DNA from: a virus
IMG/VR virus record: IMGVR_UViG_3300007735_000975
Span: 1-44,192 of that record
Direction: 5' to 3' (one strand)
Length of the DNA stretch: 44,192 nucleotides
In this document: positions 1 to 8,156 of the stretch, one piece after another
How the letters are laid out: each line of letters opens with the position of its first letter
How positions within the stretch are numbered: the stretch's first letter is position 1
Made by a program: the position numbers and the translations under genes
The notes under the pieces: model-generated
What the model was told of the DNA's origin: nothing
Database searches by the model: none
The model's input: only the letters and a program-made list of their open reading frames with translations

Positions 1-10
1 CCCTTTCCCT
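1..10. repeat. Left copy of 10-base terminal direct repeat
   Basis: The window begins with ccctttccct and ends with the same ten bases (44183-44192). The repeat lies just upstream of the terminase genes, where cos sites of many siphoviruses lie. A filled-in 10-base cohesive end would produce this pattern; so would an assembly overlap. The frame of the first gene reads without a stop back through the repeat. Confidence 0.6.
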
Positions 11-49
11 GTCGACTTCTACACCCCTCGAAAAAAACCGGGTACATCC

Positions 50-511
50 TTGACCATCCCCCGCCACGCGCAGTTGCAAGAGGTCGCCGACGAGGCCCGG
101 GCTTCCGGCGACTTCGCGCCGGCTGTCGCGGCCTTGAAGGCTGCCGAAGCCTTGAGCGCCGAAGCGCGCATCTTCGCCGAAGCCGCCGATTGGGCGGGCC
201 GCCCGAAGAGCGCGCAGATTCGCCACGCGGCAGGGTTGGCTCTGGCGAAAGGTTCGTTCGTCGCGTATCAAAGATTGTTGGCCGACCTTGAGCGGGCCGA
301 AGCCGAAGAGACAAGCGCCGCGGGTGCGGCGGAGCGCGAACACGACGACGCCACGCCTGACAGTGTGTTGGTTGCCGCGGCGGTCGATCCTCTGGCGGCT
401 CTGCCGCGGCATCTTGCAGTCGAGGCTTTGCGCCAGCTTGCGGCCCGCCTGCACTTGCCGGCAACCTACGCGGACGGCACCCCGATCCGCCCCTTGGACG
501 GTGCGCAGTGA
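50..511 (+). CDS. Putative terminase small subunit (5' end may lie across the genome join)
   Basis: A 153-residue alanine-rich helical protein lies directly before the large terminase and overlaps its start by four bases. Residues 10-40 form an amphipathic helix pair resembling the C-terminal part of small terminases, which bind the packaging site and oligomerise. The listed start is a TTG with no convincing ribosome site. The frame is open upstream to base 2. If the window is circularised it runs back to an ATG at 44154, adding about 32 residues (beginning MCQKAHPPG). The true start therefore probably lies at the other end of the window. Function is inferred from position and composition; no definite DNA-binding motif is visible. 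Confidence 0.6.
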   Translation: MTIPRHAQLQEVADEARASGDFAPAVAALKAAEALSAEARIFAEAADWAGRPKSAQIRHAAGLALAKGSFVAYQRLLADLERAEAEETSAAGAAEREHDDATPDSVLVAAAVDPLAALPRHLAVEALRQLAARLHLPATYADGTPIRPLDGAQ

Positions 512-2073
512 CGGGCAGCCCTGAGGCCCCACAGGGCACCACAAGCGCGCCCACGCCATCGGGCGACCGTGCACACGTGGCGGCGACCGTCGAGGCGGTA
601 GACGCATCTGTGCGGGCTGTAGAGCGACTGCAGGCAAAGGTGCGTCGGCGGCCCGGTGAATACATCCGATGGCTCCCCCGGCAAGACCGGTTCCTGCGCG
701 ACACTTCGCGGCGCAAACTCATTCGCGCCGGTAACCAGCATTCGGGCAAAACCACCGTCGCACTCTATGAAGTTATCTGCCGATGCCTTGGGCGGCATCC
801 CTACCTATCCGTGCGCCCCCCTCCGATTCGCTGTTGGGTGGTGTGTGCCCGCGTTGATCAGTCGATCCCGATCCAACAGAAGTTCGTGGACCTGCTACCT
901 GAGGGTGTTTTGGATAATCTCGACCGCTTCGACCCGGGCGCGGGTTTCCGCAACGAGGCTCGGGAAGCGGTCTTCAAGAACGGTAGCCGGGTCAAGTTTA
1001 TGACCACGGGGCAGGACCCTATCGCTTTCGCCGGCGCAACGCTTGACCTTGTCCTGTTCGACGAGCCGCCACCAATGCGGGTTTTCCACGAGGCCAACAA
1101 GCGATTGATGCGGCGTGCGGGTGTGATGCTGATGAGCCTCACCCCAATCAACGCGGGCCCTATGGATTGGTTGCAGGCGTTGACCGAAAAGAGCCCGCCC
1201 GTCATCAAAGACATATGGGAACCGCTGCGCCCTGAGAGTTTTATCCCTGTCGGCGCGTTTGAGCCGCTGCGGTTGGATGACGGCACCCCGCTTGATGCGG
1301 AGTTTGTCAAGCGGCTTGAAGACGAGGGCGATCCGTATGAAAACCCGGTCGTTATTCACGGCGAATGGAACCCGCGCACGACCGGGCAGGTCTTCGCACA
1401 GTTCACGCCTGCGGAGCACGTGATCGGCGCATTTTCAGCGCAGCCGGGCGAGGATTGGCGGGTTTGTGTTGGCGTGGACCACGGCGAGCTTGTGGGCAAG
1501 GAATGCGCCGTCTTGGCCCTTACCCGTAGGGCACGGGCCGAAGAGGGCGAAGGTGACGTCGTTATTGTGCTGGGCGAATACGTCGGCGGTACTGACCTTA
1601 CGGTTGAGGCGGACGCCGAAGGTATCTTGTCGATGCTTTCGCGCTGGGGCCTCGATTGGGGCAACGTAGACAGCGCATGGGGTGACAAGACCACGACTGA
1701 CAGTACTTTCAGAAGCAAGGGCAACACCGATCTAATCGCGGCAATCCGCAAAGCGTTGGAGCGCAAGAAGCGCGGCGCTGGGCGGCTTGTGACCAAGCGC
1801 AACGAGTTCCAGCAGGTCAAGACCGGCGAAGGTCGGGCGCAAGGGTCGGTAAATCTTGGGTATAAATACCTGAACCAACGCATGCTGCGCCGTGGTCAGT
1901 TTGCCGTACACGAATCCTGCCGCGCCTTAATCAAGGCGCTGCAAGAGTTTGACGGGCACCCCAAGCATCCAGCCAAAGACATTCTTGACGCGCTACGTTA
2001 TGCCATCAATGATTCGGTCTTCGAAGGGCGCCGCGTGGCATACGTGCCCCGCCTTGACGCCGCGCCGCGATAG
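508..2073 (+). CDS. terL: Terminase large subunit (packaging ATPase/nuclease)
   Basis: This is the motor that pumps DNA into the prohead and cuts the concatemer. The N-terminal ATPase shows a Walker A motif GNQHSGKTT (residues 75-83), a Walker B LVLFDE (181-186) and a coupling motif SLTP (210-213). The C-terminal RNase H-like nuclease begins near VGVDHGE (321-327); later acidic positions include DSAWGD (about 385) and DILDALRY near the end. Its 521 residues are normal for the family. The GTG start overlaps the preceding stop (GTGA), indicating translational coupling to the putative small subunit. All catalytic motifs appear intact. Confidence 0.95.
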   Translation: MTGSPEAPQGTTSAPTPSGDRAHVAATVEAVDASVRAVERLQAKVRRRPGEYIRWLPRQDRFLRDTSRRKLIRAGNQHSGKTTVALYEVICRCLGRHPYLSVRPPPIRCWVVCARVDQSIPIQQKFVDLLPEGVLDNLDRFDPGAGFRNEAREAVFKNGSRVKFMTTGQDPIAFAGATLDLVLFDEPPPMRVFHEANKRLMRRAGVMLMSLTPINAGPMDWLQALTEKSPPVIKDIWEPLRPESFIPVGAFEPLRLDDGTPLDAEFVKRLEDEGDPYENPVVIHGEWNPRTTGQVFAQFTPAEHVIGAFSAQPGEDWRVCVGVDHGELVGKECAVLALTRRARAEEGEGDVVIVLGEYVGGTDLTVEADAEGILSMLSRWGLDWGNVDSAWGDKTTTDSTFRSKGNTDLIAAIRKALERKKRGAGRLVTKRNEFQQVKTGEGRAQGSVNLGYKYLNQRMLRRGQFAVHESCRALIKALQEFDGHPKHPAKDILDALRYAINDSVFEGRRVAYVPRLDAAPR

Positions 2074-2097
2074 GGGATAGCGCAGCCCTGCCGCCTG

Positions 2098-2106
2098 TGC
2101 TATGAT
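2098..2106 (+). promoter_or_regulatory. Extended -10 promoter candidate before portal
   Basis: The sequence TGCTATGAT has the form TG-n-TATGAT, a good extended -10 box, in the gap between the terminase and portal genes. No matching -35 is visible. If used, it would favour the TTG start at 2123 for the portal gene, because the ATG at 2102 overlaps the box. Confidence 0.4.
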
Positions 2107-3958
2107 TTTTGCGAGGTCAGCCTTGGACGCTATCACTACCGCAGCAGCCAACGCCAACGCCGCGCAACGGTCTATCCCCCTGCCCTCGGGTGCGGGCGAA
2201 ATCAACCGCGTGCGGTCTACCCGTTCGCGCCGGGCAATGCTTGAGGGCACGTGGTCAAGCCTACTGGCGGAACGGACTACCCAAGTCCTGGGTGCCACGC
2301 GGGCAGCAATGCAGGCTGACCCAAGCCTGAGCCTCAACCCTTTCAAGTCTGTCTGTCGCGCTCTGTCTGTGCTATATGATGCTGCGCCAACGATTCAGCA
2401 TCCGACCGCAACCGCTGATGACCTGCGCAATCTGACAGGCAAGATTGCGGCGTCGGGTTTGTGGCCGATGATGCAGCGGGTGCAACAGTATACGCTGGGC
2501 CTGCGGGAAATGATGGTGCATGCCGCGCTTGACCCAAGCAACGGCGCGCTTCGGTTTCGCGCGGTATATCCCGATATGGTGTATGCCCGCGCGACAGAAG
2601 ACCGGCCCGATGAACCCGCCCGCATCGAAGAGTTGCGGGCGAGGTCGGCGGGCTATCTGCGGTCGCGTGGTATCGCGGTCACGCCAAACGTTGTAAACAC
2701 GGATGATGTCTGGACTGTCGATGTCTATGACATTAGCGGCCCGTTTCCTTTTCATGCGGTGCACCTGTTAGGCGGCGGTGCAACCGGTGCCGGTTGGCAG
2801 TTGGGGCTCGACATCACGGCACAGATTTACGGCGGCGCGCTTGCCGGTGAGGCGTACCCGTGGCGGGCGACTCCGACCCGTGCGGCGCTTGCGGACAATC
2901 CCGACGCGCAGGGCGCGCCGGTCCTGCCTTATGTGCTGTACCACGCAGCCCCGAACGGCGATCGGCTTTGGGATCCGTATGAATGGATTGAAATCGTCGA
3001 TGGCACTCTGACCGCGGGCGTCTTGAATAGCTTCCTGTTGCATACTTTCGCGGATGCAAGTTGGCCGCAGAAATACCTTATCGGCGGTGCGCCAGCCGGT
3101 GCTGCTGTCACGATGGCCGACGCGGAGGGCGAGCGCCGGGCATATGTGCCAGCGGACCCGACGTCGATCTTGGTGGTCGAGAAGTTGCCGGGGTTTGATG
3201 GTCAGGTAACCGCTGGGCAGTTCCAGCCGGGCGGCGATATCGCCACGCAGGAAAGCGTACTTGGCAACATGATTTCGGCGCTGATGGAATCGGCGGGCAT
3301 TAGTCCTTCGGACGTTCAGCGGCTTTCTGGTAACGCTCGAAGCGGTGCCGCCATCGCGCTAACCAACGAGGGCAAGCGGGAACTACAGCGGCGATACCAA
3401 GCGATTTTCGAGGCGTCCGATCAACGGTTGGTGCGGCTGTGCGCAATCCTACTTAATCGATACAGTGACGGGTTGGAACTTGCCGCAGAAGCGGCGGGGC
3501 AGCCAATCCCGACCCGGTATCGGTTCCCTGAGGGTGGGTATAGCCTGACCTATCCGCGCATCCCTCGCAGCCCCGAAGAGTTGAAGGCGCACCGAGAGCA
3601 TATTTTCGCGCTGCTCGATCGCGGTATGCTGACGGCTGCCGAAGCGTTTGCGGCGCTGCATGATGTGCCGCTTGACGTTGCGGAAAGGCGCGTGCGGGAG
3701 ATTACGCAAGAGCGGGACCCCGTCGAGGCCGCACCTGTAGAGCCTGCGCAGCCGATGCCGTCACAGCCTGCCCAGACTGAGAAGCCAAAGCGCGATATGA
3801 TGCGCGAGGCGATTCAAGACGTTATCGACGCTATCCAAGACGGCGAAAGTGCGGCAGATATTGCGGTCACTTTGCTTGCCTTGCTTGACGACGAAAACGA
3901 AGATGAAGACGAAGAAGACGTCTTGGATGATGTCTCTGTTGGGGGCGAGGATGCCTAA
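2102..3958 (+). CDS. Portal protein
   Basis: At up to 618 residues, immediately downstream of the large terminase and upstream of the scaffold and capsid genes, this is the expected position and size of the dodecameric portal through which DNA enters the head. The middle is mixed alpha/beta (residues 130-400). A long helical region follows (NMISALMESAGIS, then QRRYQAIFEASDQRLV), consistent with the stem and wing of portals. The tail is strikingly acidic (residues about 590-618, rich in Asp and Glu). The ATG at 2102 has no ribosome site. An in-frame TTG at 2123 has GAGG seven bases upstream and may be the real start. Identification rests on order, length and fold-like pattern. Confidence 0.85.
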   Translation: MIFARSALDAITTAAANANAAQRSIPLPSGAGEINRVRSTRSRRAMLEGTWSSLLAERTTQVLGATRAAMQADPSLSLNPFKSVCRALSVLYDAAPTIQHPTATADDLRNLTGKIAASGLWPMMQRVQQYTLGLREMMVHAALDPSNGALRFRAVYPDMVYARATEDRPDEPARIEELRARSAGYLRSRGIAVTPNVVNTDDVWTVDVYDISGPFPFHAVHLLGGGATGAGWQLGLDITAQIYGGALAGEAYPWRATPTRAALADNPDAQGAPVLPYVLYHAAPNGDRLWDPYEWIEIVDGTLTAGVLNSFLLHTFADASWPQKYLIGGAPAGAAVTMADAEGERRAYVPADPTSILVVEKLPGFDGQVTAGQFQPGGDIATQESVLGNMISALMESAGISPSDVQRLSGNARSGAAIALTNEGKRELQRRYQAIFEASDQRLVRLCAILLNRYSDGLELAAEAAGQPIPTRYRFPEGGYSLTYPRIPRSPEELKAHREHIFALLDRGMLTAAEAFAALHDVPLDVAERRVREITQERDPVEAAPVEPAQPMPSQPAQTEKPKRDMMREAIQDVIDAIQDGESAADIAVTLLALLDDENEDEDEEDVLDDVSVGGEDA

Positions 3959-4304
3959 GTTGGCCCGGCCCCCTGTCGAGGTCGCGGCGGCAGCGCGTCG
4001 CGGGTTGGAGTTGCGTGCGCAGCAACCCCCATTAAACCGGGCGGGTACACCTGTCGGTCTTCGGCGGGCGGTACAACTTGCCAATCGGCAGCCTGTCAGT
4101 CTGTCGACACTACAGCGCATGATTTCATATTTTGCGCGGCATGAGGTCGACAAGCAAGGCGAAGGCTGGGGCGTCGACAGCAAAGGTTACCAAGCGTGGC
4201 TTTTGTGGGGCGGCGATGCCGGGCGCGCCTGGGCAAAACGTATGATCCCCAAAATGCACGGCTACAAGCCTCAACCCAACCCATCGGAGAGCCCCGATGT
4301 CTGA
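3951..4304 (+). CDS. Small head-region protein with FARHEVDKQ signature
   Basis: A 117-residue protein starting inside the end of the portal gene (8-base overlap) and ending inside the scaffold gene, so the three are translationally coupled. Its C-terminal half carries FARHEVDKQGEGW, then GYQAWLLWGGDAGRAWAKRM. I recognise this signature from phage head-assembly proteins next to portal or protease genes, but its biochemical role is unknown to me. The N-terminus is basic and alanine-rich. No protease or nuclease catalytic motif was found. The ATG at 3951 is preferred over in-frame upstream Met codons because those lie inside the portal reading frame. Confidence 0.7.
   Translation: MPKLARPPVEVAAAARRGLELRAQQPPLNRAGTPVGLRRAVQLANRQPVSLSTLQRMISYFARHEVDKQGEGWGVDSKGYQAWLLWGGDAGRAWAKRMIPKMHGYKPQPNPSESPDV
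4282..4299 (+). promoter_or_regulatory. Start-codon hairpin, copy 1 (scaffold)
   Basis: CATCGGAGAGCCCCGATG: the arms CATCGG and CCGATG pair, the loop side carries the GGAGAG ribosome site, and the last three bases are the scaffold ATG. Identical 18-base copies start the genes at 6057 and 9157. The hairpin would sequester both ribosome site and start codon. Confidence 0.75.
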
Positions 4305-4917
4305 TACCGATATGGTCCCCCGGTCCCGTCTTAACGAAGAGATCGCCAAGCGCAGAGAGCTTGAAGCCGATCTTGGCGCATTGCGCGGCAATCTCGCAGC
4401 GGCAGAGGCAAAGGCAGCCGAAGCCGAAACTGTGCGGGCTGCACTTGCCAAGGCAACCGCTGAGTTTGAGACATACAAAGTTGGCGTCGATGCCGGGATC
4501 ACTGACCCCGAAGGGTTGGAGTTGGCGCGATACTACTATGACAAAGTGCCGACCGGCGAGGGTGACGATGCCAAGCCTGCGTTCGGCGATTGGATGGCCA
4601 AGCTCAAGACAGACGCCACGGCGCGCCCCAAGGGGCTTGGGGCCTACTTCGCGGATCAGCCTGCCGTGGCTACGGCGACGCCAGCGGCTGCGCCTGTAGC
4701 GCCGCCCAAGGCGGCACAGGCTGCCCCGCCGCGTAGTGCCGCCCCGCTGCCGCCCGCGGCGACAGGCGCGAACCCTGCGCCGGCCCCGTCGCCTACGGCG
4801 GCGGGCTGGACGCGGGAGAGTATCGCGCAGATGGACCCGGCGACCTGGGCCGCCAATCGCGCCGATTTGATCAAGGCCGCGTCGGCTGGGTTGGTATCTA
4901 AGCTCGGCGGCGCGTAA
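4297..4917 (+). CDS. Head scaffolding protein
   Basis: This 206-residue protein sits directly before the major capsid gene, the classic scaffold position. Residues 8-60 form a strongly charged coiled coil (LNEEIAKRRELEADLGALRG and following). Residues about 125-165 are a flexible Ala/Pro-rich linker. The C-terminus has a compact segment with WTRESIAQMDPATW, typical of the capsid-binding end of phage scaffolds. Such proteins direct prohead assembly and are lost before maturation. Translation starts in the hairpin at 4282-4299 and overlaps the stop of the preceding gene. No protease motif is seen here or in neighbouring genes. Confidence 0.85.
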   Translation: MSDTDMVPRSRLNEEIAKRRELEADLGALRGNLAAAEAKAAEAETVRAALAKATAEFETYKVGVDAGITDPEGLELARYYYDKVPTGEGDDAKPAFGDWMAKLKTDATARPKGLGAYFADQPAVATATPAAAPVAPPKAAQAAPPRSAAPLPPAATGANPAPAPSPTAAGWTRESIAQMDPATWAANRADLIKAASAGLVSKLGGA

Positions 4918-4931
4918 CTTGCATGCATTGC

Positions 4932-4971
4932 GCGACCGTGCTACCGTTTGATTGACGGCTATCACGGTCGC
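4932..4971 (+). promoter_or_regulatory. Hairpin and promoter-like sites in capsid leader
   Basis: In the 119-base gap before the capsid gene, GCGACCGTG (4932-4940) pairs perfectly with CACGGTCGC (4963-4971), with partial pairing inside. The hairpin contains TTGACG (4952-4957), which lies 18 bases before TGTAAC (4976-4981), and an extended -10-like TGCTACCGT (4939-4947). This is either a capsid promoter with a structured leader or an attenuator after the scaffold gene. Confidence 0.5.
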
Positions 4972-5036
4972 ACCGTGTAACAAATGCGAATGGCCGGCAG
5001 TGACCACACTACCTTCCTACGCTTTTGAGGTGCCTA

Positions 5037-5954
5037 ATGGCTAACGAGATTCTTGCCGCATCGTCGGACTTTTTGGTTGCATCCGTCCTTGAGATGGAGA
5101 TTCTGACCAAGCTCAACAGCCTGATCAACCTGCGCGGTAGCCCCGCCCTGGTTGACTTTTCGCCGATGGCTTCGCGCGGTAGCCTCACCCTGGCGATTCC
5201 CCTCGCCGGCTGGGATAGCCTCGCGATGACGGCCCCCGGTGAGGCAACCGGTGTCAGCAACACCGCGCTGGACAGCGATCAGATCACCTTGACCATTGCC
5301 CGGCAGGCGATTCAGTTGCAAGTCTCTGACGAGCTTCTGGTTTCCAGCCTGGGCGGCGCGATGAACATCGAACGCCTTGCGCAGTCGACCGTTAGCGCCT
5401 ACCTGAACCGTCACAACGATCTGACTGTTGGCCTGTTCAGCGGTGTGACCGCTTCGGCTGGCACTTCGGGCGCCGATCTGACCCTCGATGACGTCATCGA
5501 CGCCATGCAAACGCTGATGAAGGCCAATAACACCGATGGCCTCTATTGCATGCTGCACGGTCAGCAGATGGCCGACCTGCAGAACAGCCTGCGCGGTGAG
5601 GGCGGCGCTCTGTCTTTCGCGGCTCCGACCGCCGAAATGATCGCCGCCAAGGGCAAGGGCTACGCCGGTTCCTATCTCGGCGTGGACTTCTGGGTGAACA
5701 ACCGTGTGGCTACCGCGAACGCCGGCGCAGACCGTGCCGGCTGCATGTGGAGCCGCGGCGCCTTCGGGTACGCGGAGGCCACTCACCCGCTTTCCGCTCT
5801 GCGCGGCAGTGTCAACCCGCAGGTTGTTTCGCCTGTGGTTGTCGAGTTCGAGCGCGCTGGAACCAGCGGTCTGAACACCGTTATCGCGTCCGCCTTCCTG
5901 GGTGTCGCGATGGTGGAGGACGCTCGCGCCTGCAAGATCGTCACTGACGCCTGA
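5037..5954 (+). CDS. Major capsid protein
   Basis: A 305-residue protein following the scaffold, with its own GAGG ribosome site (5027-5030) and a dedicated leader. The pattern suggests an HK97-type fold without a long delta domain: an N-terminal helix (MANEILAASSDFL), a beta-rich stretch with SRGSLTLAIPLAGWD, a spine-like helix with DLTLDDVIDAMQTLMKAN and a C-terminal P-domain strand set ending in VVVEFERAG. It would form the icosahedral shell. A strong hairpin follows its stop, as expected for a highly expressed gene. Identity rests on gene order, length and composition; I cannot name a close family member. Confidence 0.9.
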   Translation: MANEILAASSDFLVASVLEMEILTKLNSLINLRGSPALVDFSPMASRGSLTLAIPLAGWDSLAMTAPGEATGVSNTALDSDQITLTIARQAIQLQVSDELLVSSLGGAMNIERLAQSTVSAYLNRHNDLTVGLFSGVTASAGTSGADLTLDDVIDAMQTLMKANNTDGLYCMLHGQQMADLQNSLRGEGGALSFAAPTAEMIAAKGKGYAGSYLGVDFWVNNRVATANAGADRAGCMWSRGAFGYAEATHPLSALRGSVNPQVVSPVVVEFERAGTSGLNTVIASAFLGVAMVEDARACKIVTDA

Positions 5955-5965
5955 TCAGTGAGTCA

Positions 5966-5995
5966 CCCGGCGGGCGGCTAACCCTGCCCGCCGGG
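5966..5995 (+). terminator. Strong hairpin after capsid gene
   Basis: CCCGGCGGGC (5966-5975) pairs perfectly with GCCCGCCGGG (5986-5995) across a 10-base loop, 12 bases after the capsid stop. There is no U-run, so it may be a partial terminator or a 3'-end stabiliser rather than a complete stop. Confidence 0.55.
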
Positions 5996-6041
5996 CCTGC
6001 CGCGGGTCAGGCTATACCCGTCCCTCTTGTGTTTCCCCCCA

Positions 6042-6059
6042 CATCGGAGAGCCCCGATG
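6042..6059 (+). promoter_or_regulatory. Start-codon hairpin, copy 2
   Basis: CATCGGAGAGCCCCGATG, identical to the copies at 4282 and 9142. The ribosome site and the ATG at 6057 lie within the hairpin. It fixes the start of the next gene at 6057 rather than at an in-frame codon 30 bases upstream. Confidence 0.75.
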
Positions 6060-6725
6060 CCGCTGCCTACTACCGCACGCCGCGCCGCAGAAGCCCCTAT
6101 CTTGGGTGAGTCTGTCGGAAGTCTGACCACAAGCGAACGCCTGCGCATTGACCCGTCGCCTGCGTTCCTGTTGTCGTGTAGCCCTGAAAGCTATGAGCTT
6201 TCCGATGTCGACGGCGAACCGGTGTACCTACCCACTGTGCAGCGGCATGACGTTTCGCCCGGCTCTAACGGTGTGGACAAAGCCGGCGGCATCGCGCACT
6301 TTTCGGCAAACTTGCATACCCGCGGGCAGGTGTTGATTCAGCCGAACCAATGCCCGGCGGACCTTACCCCCGATGGGCGGCCCGGGTATCTGCGTCGGTA
6401 TGAAGGCACGCAGGGTCTTGTCCACCTTGAGGCGTGGGTACAGGTCGTCAAGGCCCCGGGCAACAAGCACGTTGCACAGCTTACCCGCGAAAATGAACAG
6501 CTTTATCGCAAATGGCGGCTTTGGCTGATGGATTCGGGTATCGTTCCGTTTCCCTCTGACGATTGGATTCAGCGATATGAGGACCGTCTTGGGGAACGTG
6601 CCCTTCGTCGGGCGACCCAGGCAAGCGCGCCAGAGGTCAAAGCCGAACGCGCAGCAGAAGCAGACGCCAATCTAAAGCGTGCACGCAAGGCGCGTGCAAA
6701 CGTCGCGGAGGTCGCCAATGGGTGA
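6057..6725 (+). CDS. Unknown protein downstream of capsid gene
   Basis: A 222-residue protein that I do not recognise. The N-terminal two-thirds is mixed, with short beta-like stretches (YELSDVDGEPVYLPTVQRHD, then VLIQPNQCPADLTPDGRPGY). Residues 125-180 contain a helix with TRENEQLYRKWRLWLMDSG. The end is a basic, alanine-rich helix (KAERAAEADANLKRARKARA). Lying between the capsid and decoration-like genes and starting in the shared hairpin, it is probably a virion or head-assembly component. It overlaps the next gene by 8 bases. No enzyme motif was seen. Confidence 0.7.
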   Translation: MPLPTTARRAAEAPILGESVGSLTTSERLRIDPSPAFLLSCSPESYELSDVDGEPVYLPTVQRHDVSPGSNGVDKAGGIAHFSANLHTRGQVLIQPNQCPADLTPDGRPGYLRRYEGTQGLVHLEAWVQVVKAPGNKHVAQLTRENEQLYRKWRLWLMDSGIVPFPSDDWIQRYEDRLGERALRRATQASAPEVKAERAAEADANLKRARKARANVAEVANG

Positions 6726-6903
6726 ATCTGTCGCAGGCCGGCGGGCTATGGAAGAGACACAGCGCCGATTGGTCAACGAAGGTATGCGCCCCGATCGCGC
6801 AGCCGAAATCGCGCGCGACTCTGCCATTCGGATTGATATAAGAGAACAGGGCGGGAAACCGCCCCCGCGCCGGTCGGATACCGGAAGCAACCCGCGGCGA
6901 TAA
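6718..6903 (+). CDS. Small basic protein, unknown
   Basis: A 61-residue charged protein beginning with ATG at 6718 behind a clear GGAGG ribosome site (6707-6711) and overlapping the previous gene by 8 bases. Residues 5-40 form one amphipathic helix (RRAMEETQRRLVNEGMRPDR); the C-terminal third is Pro/Arg-rich and probably disordered. No family is recognised. Context suggests a head-assembly helper. A short GC hairpin (CCCGG-gtaaag-CCGGG) follows the stop. Confidence 0.6.
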   Translation: MGESVAGRRAMEETQRRLVNEGMRPDRAAEIARDSAIRIDIREQGGKPPPRRSDTGSNPRR

Positions 6904-6936
6904 GCCGCGCCCGGGTAAAGCCGGGCGGGAGACACT

Positions 6937-7392
6937 ATGCCAAAAGGGCCCCTTCGTTTCCGCGATGCCGTAGGCGCCGCGTTCCGCAAACTGACTGTGT
7001 GGACCAGCGGCGCCGAATCGGCGGTCGCGACCAGCCCCACGGTTACCAGCGGCAGCGGTGCACCTTCGGCCAGTGAGCCTAACGGCTCGGTCTATCTGCG
7101 CACCAACGGCGCGTCGGCGAACACCCTGTATCTGCGCATTGGCGGTGCATGGGTTTCTGTTGGCGCTTCGGTTCTGCCGTCCACTTCGGTCTTCTTGTCG
7201 ACCGAACAGACCGGTAGCGGTAGCGCGCAGAACGTGGCGCACGGTTTCGGCACCGTCCCTGCGCTTGCCTTTGCGATTCCTTCGGATCACTCTGGCGGCC
7301 CATTTGCGATCACCTACGGCACCCACACCACTACCAACGTTGTGGTCACTGTGACCAACAACGAGAAGTATCGCGTGGTCGCCTTCAAGTGA
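6937..7392 (+). CDS. Putative head decoration or minor structural protein
   Basis: This 151-residue Ser/Thr/Gly-rich protein is nearly all beta-strand after residue 40. The stretch EPNGSVYLRTNGASANTLYL, followed by RIGGAWVSV, is a pattern I associate with small phage virion proteins and fibre-tip modules. The second half (SAQNVAHGFGTVPALAFAIP, then TNVVVTVTNNEKYRVVAFK) resembles another small beta-sandwich. Its place right after the capsid genes suggests decoration of the head surface, but a fibre-like role is possible. The ribosome site GGGAG lies about 8 bases before the ATG. Confidence 0.6.
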   Translation: MPKGPLRFRDAVGAAFRKLTVWTSGAESAVATSPTVTSGSGAPSASEPNGSVYLRTNGASANTLYLRIGGAWVSVGASVLPSTSVFLSTEQTGSGSAQNVAHGFGTVPALAFAIPSDHSGGPFAITYGTHTTTNVVVTVTNNEKYRVVAFK

Positions 7393-7415
7393 TCTGACGG
7401 TAGGGAGGCCACACA

Positions 7416-8156
7416 ATGAGCGCGACCGCATACCAAGCGAGAATGTCCGGCCCGACCCTTTTGGAGAAGGGTCGCGACACTGTGATTTCTCTGCCCGTCT
7501 ACAAAGACGGCGCGTTGGTCACTCCCTCGGCGGTTGTCGTTTCGGTGTGGTCTGCCGCAAATGCCCTTGTGGTTGCGGCTGCGTCGGGTTCGGTAGTGGG
7601 CTCAATCGCTACCTATACCGTGCCAGCCGCATCCACCTCTGCGCTTGCGTATGGGGCAGATTGGCGCATCGAATGGACGTTGACCCTTGCCGGCGTTGTT
7701 GAGGTCTTCCAGACCGATGCGGCGTTGGTTCGCAACCCCATCCGATGCCCTGTGACTGACCTGGACCTATACGCGCGGGAGCCAAGCCTGAACCCCTCTG
7801 GTTCTGCGCCGATTCACAGCCTAAGCAACTTCCAGGCATTTATCGACGATGCCTGGAAGACCCTGCTAAACCGACTTCTTGCCGATGGTCAATACCCGTG
7901 GAAGATGCCAAGCGCAGCGGTAGTGCGTGAAGCCGCTTTGGCTTTGACGTTGCACCGTGTGTTTATGGCATTCACTACGGGCCTGAACGAAAGTTATGGA
8001 AAGTCGGCAGATGTGTATCGTCGCGACTATGAAGCCGCATACAACGCAATCCGGTACACAGAAGTCATCGACCCTGATAGCCCGTCCCCCACGGGCAACA
8101 AGGTCGCGGCCCGCCCTGTGTATTTCTTGGGTGAGCCCAAGCGGAGGGCCTTCTAA
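7416..8156 (+). CDS. Putative head-tail connector protein with N-terminal Ig-like domain
   Basis: This 246-residue protein has two parts. Residues 1-110 look like a beta-sandwich (GRDTVISLPVYKDGALVTPS, then TYTVPAASTSALAYGADWRI). Residues 120-235 are helical (IHSLSNFQAFIDDAWKTLLN, then REAALALTLHRVFMAFTTG), with a conserved-looking YRRDYEAAYNAI helix that resembles adaptor proteins binding under the portal. It sits between head and tail genes, fitting a connector. Its TAA stop overlaps the next ATG (TAATG). Function is inferred from order and secondary-structure pattern only. Confidence 0.6.
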   Translation: MSATAYQARMSGPTLLEKGRDTVISLPVYKDGALVTPSAVVVSVWSAANALVVAAASGSVVGSIATYTVPAASTSALAYGADWRIEWTLTLAGVVEVFQTDAALVRNPIRCPVTDLDLYAREPSLNPSGSAPIHSLSNFQAFIDDAWKTLLNRLLADGQYPWKMPSAAVVREAALALTLHRVFMAFTTGLNESYGKSADVYRRDYEAAYNAIRYTEVIDPDSPSPTGNKVAARPVYFLGEPKRRAF

